64,000 nucleotides of DNA from Rhododendron vialii (lineage: Eukaryota; Streptophyta; Magnoliopsida; Ericales; Ericaceae), in assembly GCF_030253575.1 (NCBI RefSeq), contig NC_080559.1:6647501-6711500 (forward strand), written 5' to 3'. Numbering within the stretch: the first letter of the stretch is position 1; every line of letters begins with the position of its first letter. The position numbers were made by a program, and so were the translations under genes. Shown here one piece after another: positions 1 through 9,879 of the stretch. The notes beneath the pieces are model-generated. The model made no database searches, had not been told where the DNA came from, and saw nothing but the letters and a program-made list of their open reading frames with translations.

Positions 1-1150
1 TGGGGCGCGATTTGAACTCTGAATAGCTCCTTTTCGCCTGCTCGATTTGGCTTAGTTGTGCTATTTTTGGGTTATTTTCTCCAAAGGTCAAGGATGCGTC
101 TTGGTTTCATGCATCTTCCAGAGAAAACCATCACATAAATTTGATACCTCCATCCAAGATTGCAACTTTAAAGCTCCTTTTAAAATCCCTTTGGCTCCAT
201 CTGGCTTTAGAAAGTTATTGAAATCTTGAAGCTCTAATGTTTGAATGGCACACCTCCGCATGTGCATTGTATAGTCTTAGAGGGTTTCGTTTTATCTTGT
301 GTTTTTTTATTTTGCTCACAGCAATTGGAAGGTGCGAGGCTTGATGGTGCCAATTTGCTCGGAGCGATCAGATAATTCTCAAGAGTGACAAAATAATGAC
401 CCAGTGAGGGTTTAAATTATCTCTGCGTTCACCGTATAGCTTGTTTCAATTTCCAGGCCTTTTTTCCCGTCTCAGTATCTACCTTTGTTGATATTTGACG
501 TGTGAAATGGTGTCACAACCACGACTTGGAAATTATACTAACTAGGTGTGGATTGTGGATTGTGGTTTGTGGTGTGGACCGGAAGCTTTCCTGCGTGTTT
601 ATATACAGTTTGATATTATGTCGATTCGTTGGGCTCTGTTGATAAGTTCAGTTAAATTCTTGTAAATCTTTTGCATATGTTCCAGTGATTACCAGCTAAG
701 AAGTCTAAGAGCACAACTCTCGATATAAGTTGTGTCGGGAGTTGTTTGACGTATATAGATCTACATGCATCCAACCGGTTGAGGCAAAGCAAAACAATTG
801 TCGTGGTTACCACCACGAGAATTCTTGTAAAGCTTTCCTCTTCGTTGACGCAAAGCAAGAACATCTCGTGGTCGTGGTCTAGCCCTTGGACCACACATTC
901 ACGGAATTAGAAGTCAGAACAAGGCGCGCAGGTGTCAATCGTATTCCGGTCTTTGGCACATTTGCAATCTACTGCTCGCACCTACAAGTGTTTCGCCCAC
1001 CTTCGCCACGGAAAGCGGGGACATTAATTGGCACGCCTGGTAGGACGTGGTTTAAAAAACCGACTGATCGTCAAACCGATGAAGCAGAAGGCAAACAGAG
1101 TCCCTCATCAATTTCTCAATTGGATGCTCTATCACTCAGTTTCGAAAATT
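1..1150. other. Unassigned flank, possible old retroelement remnant
   Basis: No gene is recognised. The stretch ggcacgcctggtaggac near 1031 resembles the short conserved phrase that follows the 5' LTR in some plant Ty3 (Tat-like) elements, and an 88-codon plus-strand frame runs over it (886-1152). No LTR pair, protease or RT motif is visible, so this is only a hint. A GT-rich run (attgtggattgtggtttgtgg) lies near 549-577. Confidence 0.25.
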
Positions 1151-1605
1151 AAGGGTAGTGCTGGTACCGAAATTTGAGTTGCCAAAGCCCAAGCTCAAGT
1201 TTGATTGCTCACGTACTATTAAGTCATAAAAATAAAAATAAAACATACTACACAACATAAAAATAAAGTTACATTGTGCTTTTAGCTTGAATTATATCAA
1301 AAAAAATTAAAATCATAATCATTTAATCTCTCTTGTGACACGGTAGTCCTAAGGTAAGTTTTATCAACTTCAAATTCGAAAAGCTCTCTCTCCGCCGAAG
1401 CAACTGTGACCGGTATAGTCAACAAAATTCATTAAAAAACACATCATTTGGAAACCACCATATTTCCAATAAGACCTTATAACATCAAGGTTGTCAATCG
1501 ATTTTTTGTTACTTTTCTCGGCAATATTGGTTTCAAATGTCTAAATTCTTAGAATAACTCATCCCCATAAATATGACCATGCTGTTTCTATTCCAAGAAA
1601 TTTTC
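1151..1605. other. AT-rich intergenic stretch
   Basis: I see no gene, RNA or recognisable transposon here. It is AT-rich sequence leading up to the MITE at 1608. Confidence 0.5.
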
Positions 1606-1607
1606 TA

Positions 1608-1880
1608 TTCCCTCCGTCCCTTTTTAAGTGTCCTGCTTCGTAACTCCAACTTATTAAAAAGACATCATCATTACACCTTTCACATCAACTTTTTTCTCCA
1701 CTTTTCCTACTTACCCATCATCATTACACTTTTACTCACTAACTTTTCAAAATAAAATCTACTTTTAGGGACAAAATAAACAATGCACCAATTTTTACCC
1801 CCCTAACTTTACAAAATGGACACTTATTAAGGAACAGCCCAAAATGGAATACTGGACACACAAAAAAAGGACGGAGGGAG
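1608..1880. mobile_element. Stowaway-type (Tc1/mariner) MITE, copy 1
   Basis: The 273-bp element ends in ggacggagggag on the right and begins ttccctccgtccc on the left, the classic Stowaway CTCCCTCCGT terminus. It is flanked by TA on both sides (1606-1607 and 1881-1882). The interior matches the copies at 2554-2824 (inverted) and 17697-17968, with shared words such as cttattaaaaagacatcatc and ggacaaaataaacaatg. It has no coding capacity. Confidence 0.85.
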
Positions 1881-2091
1881 TAATTGTTTTTGGATGAAAG
1901 TTATACTTAATCCTAATTTTTTTTCTTTGTTGGATTCATATTTTTTTATCTATGATTTTTTTTCTTTTGGTTGCCCCGTGCCAGGGGTTGCCCAAGCCCG
2001 TTGGCTCTGATTGTGGCATAGTGCAGTCTCGTATTAGCTGCCAAACAACTAGAATGAGAAAAGAGTGTCGCTGATACAAAAACTATTTTTG

Positions 2092-2169
2092 TTTGTGCCA
2101 AAACTGTAGTGCATAAACTTTTTATATTATGTGATACACTATTTTTATGCACTACAATTTTGGCACAAA
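2092..2169. repeat. Near-perfect hairpin (26-nt arms)
   Basis: Arms 2092-2117 and 2144-2169 are reverse complements over 26 nt with one mismatch, around a 26-nt AT-rich loop. Each arm contains the word gtgccaaaa or its complement. It could be a tiny MITE or a small-RNA precursor-like foldback; no expression evidence is available. Confidence 0.6.
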
Positions 2170-2239
2170 TAAAAAAAAATAAAGGATTAGGCTCCCAGAC
2201 ATCTCCCAAGTGCTACTCCCTTTAAAGTAGGAAAGGATT

Positions 2240-2405
2240 TCCCGAACCGGGAATGTTGCTATGCGCAGTGTACTGTGCTGTGCACATCCGGATTGCTGAT
2301 CTCGGCAACCAACCGTTCGGCAATTCCGATTGTTGATTGTTGAGGTCAATGGTTCGAATGTGCGCAACACGGTGCCGCACATCACCATCACCGGGCTTGG
2401 ATTTT
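2240..2405. repeat. Imperfect inverted repeat, MITE-like
   Basis: The left half (cagtgtactgtgctgtgcac...) and the reverse complement of the right half (gtgcggcaccgtgttgcgcac...) align loosely over about 55 bp each. This suggests an old foldback MITE. Borders are approximate and no target-site duplication was identified. Confidence 0.35.
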
Positions 2406-2495
2406 CCATTGTGGGAAAAAGAAAAATTCTAAAATTAGCCCAATGAGCTAACAATAACAAGTATGTAAATATGTATTAAAAAGTGTAAAAAAATA

Positions 2496-3012
2496 CTCCC
2501 TTCATTCTCATTCTTTTGTCCCTCGTCCTATCCTAACAGGATAAAAAAAATTACTCCCTCCGTCCTTTTTTTTGTGTCCAGTATTTCATTTTGGACTGTC
2601 CCTTAATAAGTGTTCATTTTGTAAAGTTAGGTAGGTAAAAGTTGGTGTATTGTCTTTTTGTCCCTAAAAGTATATTTTATTTTGAAAAGTTAGTGAGTAA
2701 ATGTGTAATGATGATGGGTAAGTAGGGAAAGTAGAGAAAAAAGTTGATGTGAAAGGTGTAATGATGATGTCTTTTTAATAAGTTGGAGTTACGAAGCAGG
2801 ACACTTAAAAATGGACGGAGGGAGTAATTATAACTCTTAATTGGTTATACTATTTACTATGCAATATAGATCTTATTTGATACTGATCTAAATAAGCTCT
2901 TTTAAACGATAGTATTTTCCAAAATCACCTAAAAAATCGTAAGTTGCAATATATAATTAATTGAAAAGTGGCACGGACTCCCAAAAGAGACTGAAGAACG
3001 TAATGGAGGGAG
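2496..3012. mobile_element. Older Stowaway-type MITE (outer), split by a nested MITE
   Basis: It starts ctcccttcattctc after TA (2494-2495) and ends taatggagggag before TA (3013-3014). Without the inner 271-bp element and its TA duplication it is about 244 bp, and it aligns with the 236-bp element at 14051-14286. Shared words include ggataaaaa near the left end and a stretch like aatataattaattgaaaa on the right. It is interrupted at 2552-2826. Confidence 0.7.
2554..2824. mobile_element. Stowaway-type MITE, copy 2 (inverted, nested)
   Basis: This 271-bp element has termini ctccctccgtcc and ggacggagggag, with TA at 2552-2553 and 2825-2826. It lies in the opposite orientation to copy 1 at 1608-1880. 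It is inserted inside the older MITE at 2496-3012, so it is the younger of the two. Confidence 0.88.
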
Positions 3013-3014
3013 TA

Positions 3015-3970
3015 CACAATCATTATTGTCTTTTCGGTCTTTCTATTGTCAACTCTGTGGGTTGACAATAAGCACACAAGAAAATAAAAAAAACACATAT
3101 TTCTATATATTTTTTTACATTTTTTAATACATATTCTCACTTTTTATTGTCAGCCCACTGAATTGATTTTAGATTTTTCCTTGTCTTTTTTGTGTGATTA
3201 TTATTCTGTCGGCAAAGGTTGAAAAAATAAGGACAGAAGTTATTCGTGCATGTAAGAGTAGTCCGTGAATAGGACAGTACTTGTACGGCGTTATCTTTTA
3301 CGACCAATACTTTGTTTACAAGTGTTGCTGTGACGTGGACTTTTCTGTCGGCAGCGTTCTCGGTGGGGAACCAAATAGATATTTTCCATAATATCTAAAG
3401 ATAAAAAGTCGTAAAAGTCGGATATTTTCAAAAATACTACTGTATTTGGGTAAAAGTAAAATAGAGGAATTGATTTCTACGCTTTTTTTTTTGATAACTA
3501 CATTTTTTTTAAAAATTTTAGTGTTGAAAGTGTATATTTTTTTTTTGCTAAAAGAAAAAAAAAGAGTGTGAATATCAAAAATGGGAGTATAGAAATCAAT
3601 TCCCAGAAGAAAATTTTATTTACCGAATTCTTTCGTCTTGATGAATCAATAATCCAGGAAAATTTGACGCAAAACTAATGAAAATAGAGACGAAATAAGA
3701 AAAAGCCCCCAAAAAACTAAGAAGAACGAGGCCAATTCAAAATCTACACAAAAATTCGGTTTGCGGGTTTGCTCTATTACGAGGGTTCGGATTTTGAATT
3801 TTTTTTGTAAAGTGGGCATGAGAAAGCAATAAGTGTTTGACCATTAGGTCACATTTCGAATCCAATGGAAGCTAATCATCCCAAACTTTCAGACCATTAG
3901 GGGTTATGCCCAGTCATTACCTTCAAAACTTTGAAATTAGTCGACGTGCGCGTAAACTGACATGGATATC
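3015..3970. other. Upstream flank of dehydrin array unit 1, with small MITE
   Basis: There is no gene. The end of this stretch (aagcaataagtgtttgaccattag; ttaccttcaaaactttga) resembles 30824-30930 upstream of dehydrin copy 3, so it is probably the far-upstream part of the duplicated unit, cut from the rest by the LTR element at 3976. A 138-bp MITE-like inverted repeat sits at 3466-3603 (termini ggaattgatttcta and its complement). Confidence 0.5.
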
Positions 3971-4651
3971 CGCTATGTCACGCCCTCGATTTTCAACATA
4001 ATTAAGTAATACATTTCAATAAAAGAGAAACCTCGCATATCATGTACGTTACCCAAATGAGTTTCCCACCTGTTTAATTTACAAACAAGTCCTTAAGTTT
4101 AGATAATTACAACTTTAGTCAAAAGAAAATTTAGTAATAATAAGTTACAAAACCACCTTTAACAAAATGAGATCTTCACAAAGATGACGAAATAACCAGT
4201 GATGTCAGCTTCCAAAAGACTTTTACTGTCAAGCACACAATGCATGCAATCTATTGCCCGGCATTAGAACCTGAAAAGAAAGATTTGGTTGAGCTACACT
4301 AGCCCAGTAGAGAATTCTAAGCTCAAGCTATATGTAGTTTGAATGAATCATGCACCGAGAATGAATGAGTACTGACAGATACGCCTATACCGCACATGAC
4401 TACCAACAAGCTGCGAATTATCGCCTAAGAGTCCTAGACTTCAGATCAATGTCACTATCCGTTTACTTCTTTAACTAGTTATGTTATTAAACTCACGTCA
4501 TTCCACATTTGTCTATAATCAAATCAAAATATCTTATTATTCTTTGTATGGTAGTACAATCTTTCTCGTGTCCACATTGATCTACATTAAATCCCTTTAT
4601 TGCAAAACCTTTCCTTTCTTTTAATCCGGTATTTCCCATCAATCATCACTA

Positions 4652-4870
4652 GGGTCACCTCGGGTCTAGTTCCCTCGAGCGCAGGGTCACCCCGAGTCTT
4701 TTCCCTTAATAATAATAATTAGTTGGGGTCACCTCGGGTCTAGTTCCCTCGAGCGTAGGGTCACCCCGAGTCTTTTCCTCCAATAATATGAATCAGTTGG
4801 GTCACCTCGGGTCTAGTTCCCTCGAGCGTAGGGTCACCCCGAGTCTTTTCCCTCAATAACGACCACTTGG
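4652..4870. repeat. Threefold tandem repeat inside the LTR, about 73 bp
   Basis: The unit ggtcacctcgggtctagttc...ggtcaccccgagtctttt occurs three times in succession, with spacers differing at their ends (taataataataattag, aataatatgaatcag, aataacgaccac). The same array recurs in the other LTR, offset by 5,904 bp (10556-10774). Function is unknown. Confidence 0.9.
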
Positions 4871-5701
4871 GTCACCTTTCACGCCTTTCATAATCGACAT
4901 CATTTCATAATCAATTTCATCATCCCTTTGACGGTTATACCACTGAATTTTAATTAATCATTACGTGACTCCACAAATATACGTGTTCATGCCTTTTCAT
5001 TAATTTAGCCACTCACGTTTGACATAGCATACTAAGCCCGTACATATAATCCTACCATACTTTATCCGTTAGTTTCTACACTTGAGCCTCATAGAGAGAG
5101 TGTCAAAGGATTAAAAGGCTTGACGAGTCGAGAGGACACTAGTTATTTCATCATTTCAAACAATTCTTTCTCACATCAATTTTCACTTCAAGCATTCCAA
5201 ACAATCTACCAATCTACCACGTTGATTACATCTCAAACCGTTCCTAACTGTCATCCATATCAAGACTCGGACTAATTTATTATTACACGCCTATTCCTTT
5301 AAGAACACCATAATCTCACGCGTCCTCACCGTACCTCTAAGTACATTTCCCGTACCTTCACACGCCACATATTAATCCACGACTAGACTCTACGATGCCC
5401 GATTATCTAGTTTATATACTCGGAGTCCGTAAAAGCATGTACTAAAGGAATCTAAGAATTTTACGAGTCGAGAGAGAGAACGGATTGCAATACCACTCAT
5501 CGAATCCCTAGACATGTTCACTCTAGTCCATTGGATGCCACTCTAAGTGAGAAACGAGCAATACTCACCAAAACGCTTGGAAGAATACACGACAAACTCA
5601 TTAGAGTCGATGAGAGGCTTCGACATGTAAGTTGAAAGATATAGGAAAGCAGCTGAAAGATACTGCAGCAGCTCAAATAAGCAGGTGAAACTCCTAATCT
5701 C

Positions 5702-6100
5702 CTACCGGTAGGCAAGCAAGTCCTACCGGTAGAACTTGAAAACAAAAGGGCCAACATCTGAACAAAACCGCTTGACCTACCGGTAGGTAAAAAGTTCCTA
5801 CCGGTAGAAGCACTTGACCTACCGGTAGGTGAGAAGTTCCTACCGGTAGAAATTGGGAACAGAAAGGTCAACAGTTGGACGAAACAATTTTTGTACTTGA
5901 CCTACCGGTAGGTAAGGAATTCCTACCGGTAGAAATTGAATTCGTTGAGCAGCTTTTGAGCTGCTGCTGTACGTTTGAGCTGGTTACGAAGGAATTCCTC
6001 AATCGTTCTACCGGTAGGTGAAGAGTTCCTACCGGTAGGGAATCGATTTTCTGGTAAAGTAACAACGTTCTACCGGTAGAAAGGACGGGCCTACCGGTAG
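5702..6100. repeat. Array of twelve CTACCGGTAG palindromes, phased at 21 bp
   Basis: The 10-bp perfect palindrome starts at 5702, 5723, 5777, 5798, 5819, 5840, 5902, 5923, 6008, 6029, 6070 and 6091. Within each pair the step is exactly 21 bp, and in the group starting 5777 three steps in a row are 21 bp. The linkers differ between pairs, so the spacing is better conserved than the linker sequence. An identical array lies in the other LTR at 11606-12004. Confidence 0.95.
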
Positions 6101-6693
6101 GAATCCAGGAAAGACAGACAATTCTTACAGAAACAACGAATTTCCAATCCAAACTTAAACACGACATTACAAGCACGATTCATGCACCAAATCACTCATA
6201 AAACATATAAAGAGAGGTAGAATTCCCTACCTCAAGTCGAGAAGCGAAACCCACGCAATTTGAGCAAGCCCTAGCTCTCCAAACTTCGAAATAAACTGAA
6301 TACTCCTCCTCCGAGCTAGACCCACGAGATTCAAGGTTGAAGTCGCGTATAGAAGCCAAAATGGAGGTGGGTTTGTATGGGTTTTGCACCAATTTGGTGG
6401 GCTTTGATGGAGAGGTCGGGAGAGAGAGATGAGAGCCGGAGAGAGACGAGAGAATTAGAGAGAGAGACAGCCGAGAGGAAAAGAATGAGAAGGGGAAAGT
6501 GTTCCCTAGAAATAATAGAGGTGGGGGGGAATAATCCCATGCCCTCACACCACACACTCACACATGCACCTCTCATCCATTTACCTTTATATCCTTCCAC
6601 AAATACGTCATTCCATATATCCACACCGTTTATCTCGACAAGCCGTACAATTATATAAAAAAAAAATATAGGCCTAAAATACGGGTCTCTACA

Positions 6694-6706
6694 CCCTACC
6701 CTCCTT
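6694..6706 (-). promoter_or_regulatory. Polypurine tract of the LTR element
   Basis: The minus strand reads AAGGAGGGTAGGG immediately before the 3' LTR, the expected site for plus-strand DNA priming. It follows the Ty3-typical word aatttcgaggacgaaattt on the minus strand. Confidence 0.85.
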
Positions 6707-9072
6707 AAAAAAAAATTTCGTCCTCGAAATTAGATAAGGCAAGCCTAATCATGCCAAGCATCACATCAACATACTCCAACTGTAACACTATCCATTATAC
6801 AACAATTCAATAACCATCAAAGTCTATGTCTAGATTCATATCAAGCAGACCACAACAAACACGCGTATATCCTTTGAACTTCGTACCCCCATTTCCACGT
6901 AACCATGCACTAACAACATCGGCTTACCCTTCAACAATGGATTACACGAGTCTACGGTACGCATCGGTTTCTCATCATAGGACACTTGAGCTCCTAATTC
7001 AATTTCGGACCTCTCTAACACATGCAATGGATTTATTTCATACCTCCTCAATCTCCGTATACAGAATGCGTCACATATTTTGAAAAAGTTAGGCGGCAAC
7101 GTCAAACGATTCACAGTTTCTAAACTTTTCTTTATTATACAAATCCTATACACAATTATCTATCTCACCATAGAGATCTTACCTCCTAAGTATAATCAGA
7201 TAATCCATTTGACTTCCCGAGACTTCCATCTAGAATGGGCGGTGATCAAGCGCCTCTTCCAAGTGGATTTCACCGGTTGTCGCCTGGGTATCCCAAAACA
7301 TGTACATAGTGTCCGACACTTAAACTATCCTTCTTACGGTGAACGCTTCCTTTCTGCCAGAACGAGACAAACCCCAACGCAACTATGCTTTACGAAATTC
7401 ATGATTCTCCTTCTTCAAATAACATTAGGTGACGTCGACGGTCAACACAATCCTTTGGTCAACCCTCCGCAGTTAGCAATCTTTGACGATCTTTACCTTT
7501 CTCTTTTCGGTCATTCTCCCTCGAGCTTCCAACTATCGTTGGCGAATCGAATTAATTGTTTTAGCGGGTCCATAACACAAGCCAATCCTTCTAAAAGTCG
7601 CACCAAATTTTCACTCTAGGTTGGGTCATTCTATATTTCGAGAAGGATTCGATTTGTCATCTCAAACGAAACGAATAAGCTACAAAACTCAAGCAGTGTT
7701 AATCAAGAATTGGAAGAATGGTAACGAGGCATCCGAAATTTAGAGAACACGCGGAATCTTTAGGGCGGTTTGGCAACAATTCAAACTACCTTTTTATGAT
7801 AACCCAAGAAATTTGAAGTGACAGATCATAACTCTCTTATTGCTCTACAAGTCAGGGGAGTCAACGGATAACGTTTCTCAAACAAAAGATTTCGATATTA
7901 AGAATAAGTACTAGGTAATGAGACTGATCTCTCGCAAACCAATTGATCCAAAATAGGAAATTTCCCATACTAGAAATGAGTAGAACTTTCAACAATTTGA
8001 GACTAAGCATTACAAGATGAATCATGTGCCTCCAGAATTGAGGAACCACGACAGAGTAAAATACCACTGAAAGAAATTTCCACAATTGAATTTGTATTGA
8101 ACGGTGTCAATGAATAGACATCAATAGATATGTCACCACAAGATTGACTCCAACAATGGAAATTCGAACCAACCAAACAGGCAAGGGCAAACAAACAGAT
8201 ACAAAACGGATATGAGTTCAAATCATATGACTTCTTAGTCATGGGACCAAAATGGATGATGGCCCAAGCAGGCAATAATGGGAACAAGGTCTAAATTTTG
8301 ATAGTGCTAACGAATTTGTATTTCATACGGTACATAGTCAAAGGTTGGGTTCAATAGATTGATGTTTGCAAATTAAATACTCATATGGGATAACGGTTAC
8401 AAGCAAACGACGAAAATGATAATCGCATCAAGGAAATCTAAACTGACCAATGAAAATTTATCTCAAGCAGGATGATGTCAAATAAGACCTTGAATAGGGA
8501 ACGAGAAACACTTTTCAAATTTGATAGCAACAGTGTCATAAGATACTTCGCTACAAGAATTTAAATATGTCCAAGAAAAGCTAGGAAGGGATCGTATGAC
8601 AATTGACTTAAATACTGAGAATTATAACGGGTCATCCACCCACTGGACTTCACGGAAGAATAAATTACGATACAATTCTAACAATATTTAGCTTGGCCAA
8701 CGAAAGATGGTAATAAAAGAAACAACTCTTCTAAAATCACATTTGAGATGTCACCAATCATCATGGATACAAACAATCCCTGTCCAAATCAAACCAAATC
8801 TCGATATAAACAATTTAAAGAGGTCAAGGACAACACTTCAATATGGAATGATTAACCTCTAATCTGGGCAAATATGATCTATCGATATTTCTCAACACGC
8901 GTGGACTAAGATTTCTTATTTTCTATTCCAAACATGGACAAGAATAGGATTCTCAATGAGTGAAATGCTTCCAAATCAAAAGTATTGTAAAGAATGAGTA
9001 AAACAACTAGAAAAAGACAATACCTCAACAAGCGACGTTTCTAAGAGCTAGAGAATATGAGGAAGTGGTAGT
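6707..9072 (-). other. Non-coding internal region of the LTR element
   Basis: This is about 2.4 kb between PPT and gag. Open frames are scattered on both strands (for example plus 7080-7619 and minus 8003-8287). None shows a protease, RT, RNase H, integrase or chromodomain motif that I can recognise, and there is no continuous minus-strand frame. I read it as the region from which pol has been lost or replaced. Confidence 0.6.
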
Positions 9073-9612
9073 TTAGCTACGGAACTGCATCTGTTGTTGT
9101 TTCGACGTATATGTATCCTGCTGCATTGAGCTCGACTCACCAGGTACTCCCAATTCCCGAAGACAATTCCTTGCCATGTGGCCACGTTCACCGCAAGTAT
9201 AACAAGATCCCCCACGCCATGGGCATTGAGAACGAATATGACCAAGCTGACGACATCGATAACACACAGTCTGACACTTGAGAAGAGCTCTTGGAGTCCC
9301 GATATAAAAAGGTGGCTTAAAGCCCTGCTGGTCCTGAATAAAGTGATCTGATACTCTAGGTTTCTTCCTTCCTGAACTCTCAACACTCTCTGAAGATGAT
9401 CTTGTGGTAACGACTCGATGCCTAGTTTCTCCCACATTCACACCACCTTGCGCACCTTCCAGTGTCTCGACACCTTTCCCACACTCAACAATCTCAGGAA
9501 ACATCACTTCATCCTTGGCACATTGACTCACTTCATTCTCTCCGTTTGCACTACAGCCCTGGTGCTCACTATCCCTGGTTTCACCACACCTATCTCCACG
9601 TCTTGAAGACAT
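9073..9612 (-). CDS. Gag-like protein with two CCHC zinc knuckles
   Basis: A 179-aa minus-strand protein starts about 250 bp downstream of the primer-binding site, where gag is expected. Its C-terminal part carries two consecutive nucleocapsid zinc knuckles of the form C-x2-C-x4-H-x4-C (CYRCRQLGHIRSQC and CYTCGERGHMARNC, about residues 118-150). In Ty3 gag such knuckles bind the packaged RNA. The N-terminal half is hydrophilic and low in complexity; I see no capsid (retrotransposon gag) domain, so the protein is short for the family. It ends in a stop without a pol frame following. It could be a functional RNA-binding remnant used for packaging in trans, or a decaying fragment; the intact frame with identical LTRs fits the former. 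Confidence 0.8.
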   Translation of the reverse strand: MSSRRGDRCGETRDSEHQGCSANGENEVSQCAKDEVMFPEIVECGKGVETLEGAQGGVNVGETRHRVVTTRSSSESVESSGRKKPRVSDHFIQDQQGFKPPFYIGTPRALLKCQTVCYRCRQLGHIRSQCPWRGGSCYTCGERGHMARNCLRELGVPGESSSMQQDTYTSKQQQMQFRS

Positions 9613-9864
9613 CCTACTATGGAAGCATAAGAAATGAAATCATCAACATTAGCCACCTAATTATGTGCTATAGGTCTCCAACCTTTCCAACCAAAGTCAA
9701 CAATTTTGCGCCACTCTATCGTGATATATATATGCAATGTCACATCGACATACTGACTCTTCATGCAAGCACACATGTGATTTTGTAAAAAGATGCAGCA
9801 ATTTTTTTTTTTGAACCCATGAGACCAAAAGTCTCCCCACGGTCTCAAGGTATTCTAAACTTAC

Positions 9865-9876
9865 GCTCTGATACCA
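9865..9876 (-). promoter_or_regulatory. Primer-binding site (initiator tRNA-Met type)
   Basis: The minus strand reads TGGTATCAGAGC three bases inside the 5' LTR, complementary to the 3' end of plant initiator tRNA-Met as in most plant Ty3 elements. This fixes the orientation of the element as minus. Confidence 0.9.
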
Positions 9877-9879
9877 AGT

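Larger units (their letters stand above)
3976..6693 (-). repeat. 3' LTR (minus-strand orientation)
   Basis: This 2,718-bp LTR reads TGTAGAGACCC...GGGCGTGACA on the minus strand. It contains a threefold roughly 73-bp tandem repeat at 4652-4870 and a palindrome array at 5702-6100. Open frames seen in both LTRs (for example on the minus strand at 5518-5871) only translate the CCGGTAG repeats and are not considered genes. Confidence 0.93.

Noticed and set aside
4652..6100. Regular repeats and palindromes that resemble a CRISPR array at first sight.
   Set aside because: Units lie inside plant LTRs, spacers are short or similar to each other, and no cas genes occur; this is eukaryotic nuclear DNA.
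5518..6176. Minus-strand frames in the LTR encoding repeated STGR/PTGR peptides, duplicated at 11422-12080.
   Set aside because: They only translate the CTACCGGTAG array; no start context, domain or conservation argues for a protein.
7080..7619. A 179-codon plus-strand frame in the interior of the LTR element.
   Set aside because: It is antisense to the element, has no recognisable motif and no splice or promoter context.
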